Shown piece after piece: positions 11,201-22,179 of a stretch of DNA of 64,000 nucleotides. The DNA is from Erigeron canadensis. Lineage: Eukaryota > Streptophyta > Magnoliopsida > Asterales > Asteraceae. Position 1 is the stretch's first letter. Each line of letters starts with the position of its first letter. The position numbers and the translations under genes are program-made. The notes below the pieces were generated by a model. It was not told where the DNA came from. It saw nothing but the letters and a program-made list of their open reading frames with translations, and ran no database searches. The stretch covers positions 27,041,516-27,105,515 of the forward strand of contig NC_057766.1 in assembly GCF_010389155.1 (NCBI RefSeq), given 5' to 3'.

Positions 11201-13201
11201 GGATCATAACGCAACTTTACTACTAAGAAATGATTATATCATGATCAAAGAATATATAATAGCTTTAAATCTAGTTTACCTATATTTAGTGATTTAGTGC
11301 AGTTGGATAGCTACCTTGTCTTGAGTGGTCATAGTCAAATTTAAAGCAAGTTGTTGACTTATATCCAGTCAGAGGAATCTATTTACTCACCTTATTTTTT
11401 TCTTCTTCTTTTTTTTTTTTTTTATCTTTTTCTTTTTTCTATAAAAAAACAATACTTGTTTTAGCTGTGTTTAATTGTACTCGTGTTTTTTGGGTGGGGA
11501 TTTAAGTTCTCCAAATTAACCTGTTAAAGTTAGGAAATTCTTGACCCTTGAATCAAAATCAAGGGACACAATTCAAAGATTAACTTTGAATTTGGTCGAG
11601 ATTGATTTAAATTAACCCCTCAGATTATTTCTAACTTGAGAAAATCTCCACCTTATTTTTTTTAAAGGTAAATACATAATACAATATATTTTTTAAAAAT
11701 TTTAGCTTAAGAAAGATGATAACATGTGAATTCTATTATTTATATTTCTATTTCTTTTAAGAGATTTTATCATTTCTCGTTCTTTAATTGAAAAATGATT
11801 AATATCAATTTGGTACATTAAAGGCTGTTAGTTATTTCCTAATTACACTTTACATATTTTCTCTAGATGCATTCATTTATATTTTTGCTTCAAATGGTGG
11901 TGTAGATAACTTGGTTGGACGAGGTGGGCACGCGGAAGTGTACAAAGGATGCTTACCCGATGGCCAAGTTGTGGCTGTGAAACGAATAACAAAGAAAGAG
12001 AAAAAAGATGAGGATAGAGTCGGCGATTTCTTATCAGAGCTCGGGATCATAGCTCATATTAACCATCCAAATGCAGCTAGATTGATTGGCTTTAGCTCTG
12101 ATACTGATTTGCATCTTGTCCTCCAATTCGCACCTCATGGCAGCCTTGCAACTTTACTACATAGTACTTTTTGCATCCCTCTTAATAGCTCTTACCATGC
12201 GTTATCTTTTTATTCGTTCTGTTCCATGAAATGTCTACATTGCAATTTATATAGATAGCGAAAAAAGACTAGAATGGGCATTAAGGTTTAAGGTGGCAAT
12301 TGGCATAGCAGAAGGGCTGCAGTATCTTCATTGTGAATGTCATAGGCGTATAATCCACCGAGATATCACAGCTTCAAACATTTTGTTAATGGAAGACTAT
12401 CAGCCTCAGGTTAATTGCATTTCCTCTTTAGACTTTAGCTACACATTATTAAATAATTTACACTTCTTCAATCCTTCATTGATTCCTTTATTTTGATCAT
12501 ATGGTCTTTACAGATTTCTGATTTTGGATTAGCAAAATGGCTCCCAGAGAAATGGGTTCATCATATTGTTTCCCCTATTGAAGGGACTTTCGGGTACATG
12601 GCACCTGAATATTTCATGCATGGGCTTGTTCATGAGAAAATCGATGTATTCTCTTTTGGAGTTCTTTTGCTTGAGCTTATAACTGGTCGCCGTGCTGTTG
12701 ATTCTAGTCGACAAAGTCTTGTAATTTGGGTATGTTGACTTCTTTATAAAGAATCAATCTTATAAATACAAGAAAGAAAGAAGTGCACATAAATTGTTGT
12801 GCTTTTGCTTGTATAGGCTAAACCACTTCTGGAGCAAAGTAATATTAAAGAGCTCGTTGACCCTCGTTTACAAGACGATTACGATATTATTGAGCTCAAT
12901 CGTGCAATGTCAGCTGCTTCTGTATGTATTCATCACTTGCCAAACTTGCGTCCAAACATGAAAAGGGTAACTTCTTATCAAACCCGTTTGATTTGTGGTG
13001 CAAATATCTTGAGATAATTGGCTAATAATACTCGTTATACAGGTTATACAAATACTTAAGGGTGATAGCCCGACAGTGGAACCTAAACAGAAAGCTAGTG
13101 GAGGGCGAGCAATGCTTGTAGACGCTTGTGACATAGACGATTACACGGCAACCAAATACCTAAAAGACCTCAATCGACATATGGAACTCGTCATGGAGTG
13201 A
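8280..13201 (+). CDS. Receptor-like cytoplasmic kinase, class VI (RBK1/RBK2-like)
   Basis: Seven exons join in frame to 481 aa: 8280-8286, 8382-8882, 11906-12163, 12255-12409, 12514-12729, 12817-12966, 13043-13201; all introns are GT-AG. The N-terminus (1-155) is Ser/Glu-rich with SSPRGVLEI, then [19 protein letters not shown]. The kinase has the Gly loop GRGGHAEV (174-181), Lys195 in VAVK, HRD (290-292), N297 and DFG (310-312), so it looks active. Position 294 is Thr (HRDIT), where this family normally has Lys. Arabidopsis relatives RBK1 and RBK2 bind Rop GTPases in the cytosol or at the membrane; that role is inferred here. Intron 2 (3.0 kb) holds only AT-rich DNA and one MITE. The least certain point is the 7-nt first exon (ATGAAAG), chosen because it restores a start and keeps frame. 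Confidence 0.9.
10421..10593. repeat. Fold-back MITE inside RLCK intron 2
   Basis: AATGATAAATCCTCCTAA on the left pairs with TTAGGAGAATCAATCATT on the right. The interior shares a CACATGAAAAAATCA phrase with the element at 63061..63231, so both belong to one family. Confidence 0.6.
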
Positions 13202-13492
13202 TAACTAATCAACTCAGCAAGCAGTTTTTTTTGTTTTTGTTTTGTACCTGATGTTTTGGGTTGAGGTGTGTATGTATATTTTGTTGGGAGTGAGGGACAG
13301 AGGTGGGCCTAGAAAAAACCCCTTTTAGAAGTTTTAGGGCCAAATCTTGTTTTAGTTGTGGGTTTAGAACTTTAGATGGGGAATTAAGAAAGAAAATCTG
13401 TAATTGTTATACTCTCTAGTGTTTATGAGTGGTGAATGAATTTCCCCATGAATGCTTCTAAAAATGCTGAAAAAATATATATTTAACATGTA
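13090..13492 (+). repeat. RLCK last-exon end and 3' UTR: source of a displaced duplicate
   Basis: The last ~37 codons, the stop and ~290 bp of 3' sequence recur at 28606..29003 with few changes. The copy at this site is contiguous with the full gene and is therefore the likely source. Confidence 0.85.
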
Positions 13493-13583
13493 CTGTAGTT
13501 TAATGTGGCGCGTGTGGGTGGTGGGTGGTGATTTTAAGGGCATGTTTGGTTTATAAGAATGGAAATGAAAGAATGGGGTTTTA

Positions 13584-13827
13584 TCTATACCTTCTATACT
13601 ATATTATAAAAAGAATAGTCTTTATGTTGAAAATTACATTGGGGGAAATGTTTAACAAACCCTTAATAATATATTACAGTATTAGTCCTTAATCTTTTAG
13701 AATATCTCGATTAATTATTTACATCAATTATTTATATCACTCGACGCCGCTTCTACCACCAATAGTCGTCCCCCACCAACATTGTTGCCGCCACAAACAC
13801 AGCCGTATAGCGCGGGTACTGTACTAG
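13584..13827 (+). mobile_element. Non-autonomous Helitron-like element
   Basis: It starts TCTATACCTTCTATACT and ends in CTAG, a few bases after a GC-rich terminal stretch (TATAGCGCGGGTACTG), with host A before and T after. These are the structural marks of Helitrons (5'-TC, 3' hairpin near CTRR, insertion between A and T). The interior is AT-rich, then rich in CCACC/CGCC. No Rep/helicase is encoded. The 3' hairpin is slightly mutated compared with sibling copies. Confidence 0.6.
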
Positions 13828-14111
13828 TATTCATTAGAATTGATACCAACTCCTAATCAAAGTTATAATGATTCCCAACTATAGTAGTTTCCACTAGTAA
13901 ATGGCAAGCACATTGGGCCAAGACAGTACGAAGTAATTTAAATCCAATCCAAACTGGGGTGACGCAATGGCAAGCATATCGGGCCAAAATAGTTGACCAT
14001 GCCTATTACGGCTTGTGGACATCAAATTAGGCAAACTGGGGTGACGCAAATTTGGGCTGACGCGTCTCTTCGTGTGGAAGCTGGACAAGTGTTTATAGTC
14101 TTTTATTTTTA

Positions 14112-14350
14112 CTAGCATGTTACCCGCGCAATGCGGCGGTTTTTGTGGCGGCGACGGTGTGGTGATGAGGGACGACTGTTGGTGGTAGTGGTGGCGTCGA
14201 GTGATATTAGATAATTGATATAAAGGGTTAATGTAGATATTTTAAAAGAAAAAAGGATTGATAGTGTTATATACTCATTAAGGGTACTTTAGTCATTTTC
14301 CTCCATGTAACTTTCAACATGAGGCTATTTTTTGTTATTATATAGTATAT
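14112..14350 (-). mobile_element. Non-autonomous Helitron-like element
   Basis: On the minus strand it ends CCGCCGCATTGCGCGGGT then AACATGCTAG, followed by T. CCGC...GCGG forms the terminal hairpin ~8 nt before CTAG. The 5' boundary near 14350 (AT-rich) is approximate. It faces the sibling at 13584..13827 from ~280 bp away. Confidence 0.55.
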
Positions 14351-14394
14351 ATAACTTTATTATTTTGGACAATTATGTTTCCTTGGTTGGTGTA

Positions 14395-14815
14395 AATGAG
14401 GTTAAACTATTAGAATTCAATTCGTAAAAATTTCGTTTCAAGCCCGGATGAGGTCGAGTCAAATTTGAGCTTAACTATTGAGTTGTTTACTAATTGAGCC
14501 AGAGATCGAACTTCAAACAACTCGATAAGCTAGCGATCCTTAACGAGCTTTTATATATAATATAATACTCATAATATAAATATATAATATCTATACTCGT
14601 TAATTAATATATTATACCAAGCTCGAGCCTAAATGAGCTTTTATCACGAGCTTCTTATAATCAATCTTAGTTTCGATAACTTACGGAGCTTGATAAACTT
14701 ACCGAGCTCGAATTGAGATAATAAGGTTCGAACGAGTTCGAGCTCTTGAAATAGTTTGAACGAGCTCGATTACTGCCAACCTCGGGCTTGACTCGACTTG
14801 TTTACGCCGCTAACT
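14395..14815. repeat. GAGCTCGA-rich inverted-repeat element, probably a MITE
   Basis: The stretch is dense in CGAGCTC, TCGAGC and GAGCTTTTAT phrases in both orientations. It closes with CTCGACTTGTTTACGCCGCTAA, which mirrors in part GGTGTAAATGAGG at its left. It may be hAT-like, but no target duplication was recognised. Confidence 0.4.
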
Positions 14816-15319
14816 TTTTAGTTTCAAATATTTGGATTTTACAAGAGCCTATCTTTTGCTTTTGGCCATTTGAAAATTGTAGCATAATGTTTATGAAGTT
14901 AAATTCAGTTGAGTTTTTTTTTTTTTCAACCCTTTGTAAATGAATAAACCCTTACGTAACTTTGTAGTGTTTTGGCATTTTCAAGTGAATATTATTATTA
15001 TTGGGAATTTTGGGTGTTAAATTGTTAACGTCAATCACCAAGGTTAATCGTAAATAAATGGTTATATCCACGTTTTCATGTAACAAGATTTCAAGAGAAA
15101 GTGAACATGTCATGATTTTTGTCGGATTACTTCGACCGATATCATTTTGGTGAGAAGTCTGTCTTGCTGAGGGACACAGTTAAGTTGAGCCAAATACAAT
15201 AATATTAAGTCATCATAAGGGTTCAATGGTGATGATATATGTTAGTATGAAATAGATCGATGATCTTATGGTGACATGATATACTTTTGTTGGGTGTAAG
15301 AAAGTCATGTACTCATGTA
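14816..15319. other. Spacer, no gene seen
   Basis: AT-rich, with no exon or repeat that could be identified. Confidence 0.55.
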
Positions 15320-15560
15320 TAGGGATGACAAATATATCAGTATCCGATGGGGAAATTCAAAACCCGATATTTTTAGGTCAGGTTTGGGTGCGGATACGTG
15401 GGTCTAGAGCCGGGTATGAGGATGTTTTATTAATTGTTTTTGCGGGTTCCAGTCTAGGGACGAATTTAGATAAAAACCCACATACCCGACCCGTATATCC
15501 GAAACTCGCCCCGAACACATATACTCGACCCATATATAAATATATATATATATATATCTA
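15320..15560 (+). repeat. Truncated hAT-like repeat
   Basis: It opens TAGGGATGACAAATAT, the same type of terminus as the complete hAT MITE at 43182..43833, and carries CCCGAC / GGGTATG phrases. The expected mirrored end CATCCCTA is missing; the sequence runs into a short (TA)n tract. Confidence 0.4.
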
Positions 15561-15639
15561 CTACTTTTATACTCGTAAATATTATCACATTCTCTTTCCA
15601 AACACTTTTTAACTCTCATAAAAATGTCTTCATGCGAAA

Positions 15640-15945
15640 TGATCTTTGTACCCTTAATGAATTAATTAATTTTCTTTTATTATTAATTTAAACATATCCA
15701 CTTAAAATATTTATAATACCTTTAATGAAATAATTTACAACATAGACTCATCAACTCCTAAAATAACTACACTATCTCAATTAAATATTTAAATTAATTA
15801 TTTTTATAATAAAAACCACACTGCCACCACCCGTCATGCCACCACCACTACCAACCACCGTCGCCACCACCACACCACCGCCACCAGCCCACCACCACAC
15901 CGACGCTACCACCACCATCGCCGAATTGCGCGATAAATGCTATTA
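15640..15945 (+). repeat. Degenerate Helitron-like copy
   Basis: AT-rich sequence passes into a long CCACCACCAC/CGCC block, then CGCCGAATTGCGCG, a damaged form of the family's terminal hairpin. Confidence 0.45.
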
Positions 15946-17496
15946 CATTACACAAGAATAATACTTTTATGTCTTATTGGTCAGAAGGAAATGATGCTCC
16001 TACACATCATGAGAGTTGAATCTTATCTAATGACTATCCTAACTTATTTTGGGATGAATGATCGAATTGATTCAATGAAAAAGCGACCACATGCCTTTAG
16101 AGATTACTAGATTGTCGTATTGTTTGTTCGTTTTTACTTCATATCCCTAACATAGATCGAATGAAATTCATGCATTCGATTGTCTATCCATGTTGTTTCA
16201 TGAACATCAAGGTTTTTTTCCTTGTTGTCAGGTTCATGTTTTATGGATCCACATATATTTTTTCACAAATTTGATAGCACTTCGGCTAACATAAGACTTG
16301 TGACTTTCGAGTCATAATGTTCATATATGCTAGCCAGTAGTCTATGATGGATCAAGAAGCATAAACAAGGACAACGTTACTTGAAGTTGAATTGAAGTAG
16401 AAACAACAAGCTAGGTAGCTTTTGTACACGGACACTTTAGTGGAGTTGTTGCCTCTTTAACGCTTTGGCATGATATTGCCAATCATACCATCTAAATAGG
16501 TTACGATCGGTAACATATTGTAATGAAATCTGCATGTGGTTTAAATTGTTATTTTGATGTATACTAACAGTTAAACACGTTCTAACTTCTAAGCATCAAG
16601 TTCTTTGAGTAAACTGTTTTATGGTCAACTAGACATATTAATGAGTTTGGATCCATTTTTCACTTCAAAAAAAACTTTTAGTATTGTTAGAAATGTACAT
16701 ATAATTCTTTCATATCATCAGGAACATTTTATCTCTATGTATATATATAATATAAATAAATATAAATATAATGTAATGGTCTATAATGTAACACGTAGAG
16801 AGAGGAAAGTGGATGGAAATCGTAAGGAAAAATCTGTTGTATTAGATATGGGGAGTGATATTCATACGACAGAATTTGATAAATTTATCACTTTTGTGCA
16901 TTGCATTGTTGTACAGTGTGTTATGAAACATATACAGTATGGTAAGTATATCAAATGTTGTGGTACGATTATCACTTTCCATAGGATATTGACTTAAAGT
17001 GAGCAATGCAAAGTCTTTGAAAAGGTTGTCACGCGTTTTCCTTTAAATAATGGAAGACTTTTGATTAGGATGCTAGGAGAGTGTTAACTGTTAAGGATAT
17101 GCCAATAGGCCATAGACAAATAATTCATTGGCTTTTTACATAAACCAAAAATTTTGCTCATTTTTATCTCATATTTTCTCCTGGCTATTAAGAACAAAAG
17201 GCGATTAATGGTACGTGATGTGGTAAAATAAGTTGAATGACCCAAAAGAAAAAAAGTGTAAAAAACAAAAAAATAACCAGACTAGTTAAAAACTTGAATG
17301 AAATGCAATGAAAACATCCGAGTAATGGTGTGAGTATGACGTGTATAAATAGTAACTGGCCACGTAAGTAAGTTACTATTCACGTGTCTTTCGTTTATAA
17401 AGTATATAATATAATTGGTCGGATGGTAAAGAGTAAATTGAAATGATTTAAGGAATAATTATTCTTCCTTTTTATTTTTACGGGGTGTTTTAATTA
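15946..17496. other. Unassigned intergenic stretch with a 130-codon open frame
   Basis: A plus-strand frame at 16605-16997 (starting MSKLFYGQL) is open for 130 codons. It shows no motif I recognise, is rich in Ile, Tyr and His, and has no flanking exons. It is most likely chance or a dead transposon piece. Confidence 0.4.
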
Positions 17497-17760
17497 GGCT
17501 CGCTCAATGCGGCGGGTAATGGTGGTAGCGGCGGTGGAGACGACGACTGATGGTGGCTACGCTAACAGTAGTGGTAGCAGTAGCGGTGTATTATTAATAT
17601 AAAAGTGATTGATATAAAATTTGTAATGCAATGTATGTTGTAATTAATTTCATATTTTCATTTAAAAGCATTTTACTTTATCAAAACCTTATTTGAAAGA
17701 AAGGGGAAGTAAATGCTTTATAATATAATATAATATAATATAACTGGATTATTTTCTCGC
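17497..17760 (-). repeat. Degenerate Helitron-like copy
   Basis: GCTCGCTCAATGCGGCGGG is followed by a GGTGG/GGCGG block and AT-rich sequence ending in a (TAATA)n stretch. The wording and order follow the family on the minus strand. Just beyond lies a perfect 17-bp palindrome around CGCGTAATACGCG. Confidence 0.45.
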
Positions 17761-17923
17761 GTAATACGCGAGATAAACATATTAAGTTTTCATAACAACA
17801 TAATTAATATTTATAGATAAGACATATTAAAATATGATTATATTATTGTTAAAAAACTTTATGCATCGAAGTTGTTTAGTAGGATTTATTGTCGAGTCCC
17901 ACTCTATTTGATTAAATTTGTTG

Positions 17924-19653
17924 TGTAACACCCCAATAATTTAAGGTTTAGAAAATTAACCCTTTTTGTAGTTTTGACATTTAATTAGTTTCCTGGTATT
18001 TTGTTTTGAGTTAAGAGGCTAATTTAGTTGGAACTTTAGTGGCTAGCGGGTATTAAACCCACTAAAAATTTTGTATGGGACGTGGCTTTCAAGTGATGAG
18101 CCAGGCAAACACTTTTGTGACTCATATTTTCCCACTTCAAGTTCACTTCTTTCCCAATTATCCCATTTGTCTCAAAATTCTTCCATTGTCCATGCAATTG
18201 AATCTTCATTCATAAATTAAAGAATTTCAATCCTACAACTATATCAACAATCATCTCCTATTATGTTAGAATTGAAATTTGGGGCTTTCTTGGAGGTGGT
18301 GGTGACCGATTCTTTAAGGAAGAAAAAGGGGAAGAATTTCAATTTGAAAACCCTAATTCTTTGTTTCCCATTCTTGAGGTATAGATTTCATAACCCTAGT
18401 TTGATTTGTTATTAAAATTAGGGTTCTTAGCCTTAGAGTTGGGGTTTTTGCTATTGGGGTATTCAAGTAAAACTCTAACTCAATGTGTATGATATATGGA
18501 TTATTGATTGAAAGAATTTGTAGTTAATGAGAATCCCCTTTGGTAAGAATCTCATGGTGTTTGGCTAGTGTTTATAAAATAAAGCTTTATTTTGAGAAAT
18601 TGAAGATTTGTTGGAAAGTGTTTAGTAGCCAAACACCATAATCTTAGAGTTGTTGAATGTAAGTAGTTGAGTCATGGAACTCATAGATGATATGTGATTA
18701 CTCTTGTATAGTTGTTGAAGATTAAATTGTTGATCTTGTAGCCTTGTTGTGTCAACTAGCCAAGTTTAAGGTGAGTGTATATGCATATAATCATGTTCTT
18801 GTTACTAGAGGTCATAGGTGGGTAAATTCCTATGACCCATTTGATAGTTGTTTTGTTAGAACTAGTAAGTGGGTAAATTCCTACTAGTCAAGTTGTTTGT
18901 AAGAGCTAGTAGGTGGGTAAATTCCTACTAGCCAAACTTTCCATGGCCATGTTGAAAATGAATATATGTTGTTTGAAATGTATGAAAAGGCTAGCTTGCT
19001 AGGCTTATTTGGTGCTTGATGCACATAGTTGAAATGACATGATTATGATTATATGTGTATGCATTCACTAAGCGTTGCTTATGTTTTAGTTGTTTAACTC
19101 TCTTATAGGAGTTGGTAGTAGCAAAGGTAAAGAAGTGATCGAGTGAAGTTAGAGAATTTGGAAGCTCTTGCCTTTTGGAAGGTTGGCACTTTGGATAATT
19201 TGGGTAGATGATCCCTTTGGTATCCATTGGCTTTTGATACATGTTCTTTGGTCAAATCATTTTGGTAGAACTTCTGAAAAGTTGTAGTTGCATTGGAAAC
19301 TTTAGTAAGGGTAGAATTTGTAACTAACTTGACAATTACCCAAGTAGGGTTATCGACCCGCTTGTGGAATTTTGTAGTCAAAAGTCTTGTAAAAAGGAAT
19401 GATTTCAATGTATGGGTGATTTATATGCTCTAAAGGTCATGTTTTGGTATTCGGAAATGTTGAAGTTGAAATGGTGTTTTGGTTTAACAAAATGAGTCAA
19501 GTGCATGGAAAACCTGATTTTGAACAAAAGTTTGCTGCAGGTAGCTCCACTGCGCCGCAGTGGGAGCCTGTCCTAACCCCATTGAGTCGCAGTGGGTGTA
19601 AAAAAAAAAAAAAAAATTATTCGATTTTGTTTAAAAAGGTTTGGGTTCTTACA
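17924..19653 (+). mobile_element. Solo LTR of a retrotransposon (probably Ty3-gypsy, Tekay-like)
   Basis: The unit starts TGTAACACCCC and ends GGTTCTTACA, so it has TG...CA termini. It is flanked on both sides by the same 5 bp, TGTTG (17919-17923 and 19654-19658). At 1730 bp with no gag/pol inside, it fits a solo LTR left by LTR-LTR recombination. TGTAACACCCC starts are typical of plant chromovirus LTRs, which is the basis for the family guess. Confidence 0.85.
18811..18933. repeat. Three-copy palindromic repeat within the solo LTR
   Basis: GTGGGTAAATTCCTA recurs three times at ~47-50-bp spacing. Each copy is framed by inverted flanks (GTCATAGG...CCTATGAC; then ACTAGTA/AGCTAGTAGG...CCTACTAG). 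Confidence 0.8.
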
Positions 19654-20895
19654 TGTTGATAACAAACATTGTAAAAGAATGTTTAAATTTTTAGTTGTAA
19701 GCTAAATTGGCTTATGCTCACTTAAGTTATATCAGCTTGAATATCTAAACTGACACAGTATTCACATGTACTAATGTAATAGGCTTAAAAAGTGATTTTT
19801 AAGTTGCATCATTGTACATTATAGCATTTGATTTAAGGCAAAGATGAAGAACAAAGATAAGATACAAAGTTGGGTATAAAAATCAGCTTGGACTTACAGT
19901 CAGCTAGGTTGAACAACCTCACACTTGCGATCTTACAAATGTTCTAAGCTGTCTTATCTACTTTTGGATAAACATGCAAGATAGAAGATACAGTTCTCAA
20001 GCGTTGATTGTTGTCCTATATGTTAGCTGTCTTTTTTCTGATTGGCAATGAAATCGTTGCTACTTATAGGGGACCAATAGCACAAAGTTCACTATCACAA
20101 TAAAGAAGGAAAATATATTAAAAAAATTTTGGTCTAAATGTATAAAGTATAAAGGCTAACGTTGTAATTGACCAATAATAAAGTACATGATGTCATCATC
20201 ATTTTGTTCAAGGTTTTAATTCAAAGCTAAATCTTTAATGGTCGTTACTTTTATATATTGGTAGATAGTATTTGTAATGAAAAGCTTATGACGAAATTTA
20301 AAACGTTGAAGTTTGTTAAGTGGTATTATAACAAATACATCTTCTTATATACAAAAAGACTAATAACTTATTAATCAATCACAATTATCGATTTATTCAA
20401 ATTACTTTAGACTTTAATTTATGTTAGTATACAATATATATATACGTGACTAATAATTAAACTTATGTTAATTATATTATAGATTTAGTTAATATAATAA
20501 GTCATTTATAAATCTAATCTACATTATATAATGCATCATGACTAAGAAGGAAAGTTGATTTCGATGCCTTTGAGTTAAATGGTTAATGATGTTCAATTAT
20601 TTATTTATTTATATATGGTATACATGATTCAAAAGGAATTTTAGCTATACGCATGTACATATATTATTAAAGGGGTGGTTTTTGTCTAATTATATAAAGT
20701 GAAAGTATTAATATTGTCATTCAATAAAGACGAAATAATTAAATTTGATCTAATGGTCTTAAATCAAAGATAGAATTCATCCAATGGTTGTTATTATTTT
20801 AAGAATGAATTTAGGACTTTGTTATATATATTGGTAGATATATAGATATAGATATAATATTAAGTCGTATATATATGTATTAATGTATGGGGTGA
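19654..20895. other. Intergenic stretch, no gene seen
   Basis: AT-rich sequence with scattered short frames. Nothing recognisable. Confidence 0.55.
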
Positions 20896-21165
20896 GTTAT
20901 ATTAGGGACTCCTTATTTTAGGGACCATTAGGGACTCGTGTTTTTTGTAACTTACACACCACCACCATCATCTACTACGATATACAAGACTTTTTTGTAA
21001 AAACACTAAGACTTTCCGGCGACGGGCCCACTACTTACACATGATTTTCCGGTGGGTCTGTCGCCGGAAAATCATGGTGGTGGTCGGAGATGATCATGAT
21101 GGTATGTAAGTTACAATAAACACGAGTCTCTAATGGTCTCTAAAATAAGGAGTCCCTAATTTAAC
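20896..21165. repeat. MITE with ~45-bp terminal inverted repeats
   Basis: GTTATATTAGGGACTCC on the left mirrors GGAGTCCCTAATTTAAC on the right. Inside, GACTTTCCGGCGACGGG pairs with GTCTGTCGCCGGAAAATC. No coding capacity. The flanking duplication is not evident, so the superfamily is open. Confidence 0.65.
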
Positions 21166-22179
21166 TTTTCCCGTATTCGAATAATTTATATATATGAGAT
21201 TTAAATTGAATTTGGGTGTTCATATACGGAGTATATTAGTGTCGCGGTTGTTAAATAAACTTTCGGTTTGTATGTTACACAAATTAAGCTACCACCATGA
21301 AAGTCGGTTTATGTTGGAACAATTACATAACTAATTATCATTTTGTATTCATGTGTCTATCTGTATATTATACATATATCTCACATTATAAACAAAATAT
21401 AATAGAAGAAGATGATTGAGAGAGCAAGATAGAACACATAGAAGTAATTGATAATGTATATATCTTAATAATCTACCTTCTTGTACAGTGAAATAGCCGT
21501 ATATATACAGTGAGGAGTTTACACCATATCTTGGTAAATATGGCAATAAATCATAGACATTGTATAAAAGGGAAAGACGCGTACGTGATGGAGTGAATGA
21601 TTTCAATCACTCCTAATTACTAGGTAAATACATGGTTGTATATATTTGTGTACATAACATAATGTAATATAAAGATAAATTTTTTTTAGAAAAAGAACCA
21701 TTCTAATCTTATTCTGGCTTCAAAATTCAAATCGTAGTCTTACTGTCTTAGTATGTTTGTAGTGTTTTGCAAGTTGTGTTCAAGTGTATGCAACCAAAGT
21801 CTGATAAAGTTTAATGGAATGAAGTCATTCAAGGGGCTATTATTGACAAAAGTAAGAATATAGAAGTAGAGGGGACTAGATCGCTTATATCTTTCACAAT
21901 TCGTGGCTCCCTTTCTCTCATGTATCTTTATTCTACTACATCTCTCTCATCTTGTTTTCCAGACCACCTTTATTTCTTAATTCTAGGTAATCAAGTTTAT
22001 CTTGAAACACTACTTCGGTCGTCATGAGTCAGTTTAAGAAAGCTTCACCGATTCCAAACCCTTTGATAGCATCTTCATCGTCATCTTTCATAGTTTGAAA
22101 TATTTGATGGTGAAAACAAAACCCAATTTCATCATAAAAAAATATCCATCTTTTGCAGAAGTAAGTCGCAACTACTGCC
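21166..22179. other. Upstream region of the NLR gene
   Basis: AT-rich. At 22052-22093 a CCGATTCCAAACC...GCATCTTCATCGTC phrase resembles the sequence at the gene's own 5' end (22232-22276), so a short local duplication may lie just upstream. No separate gene seen. Confidence 0.45.
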
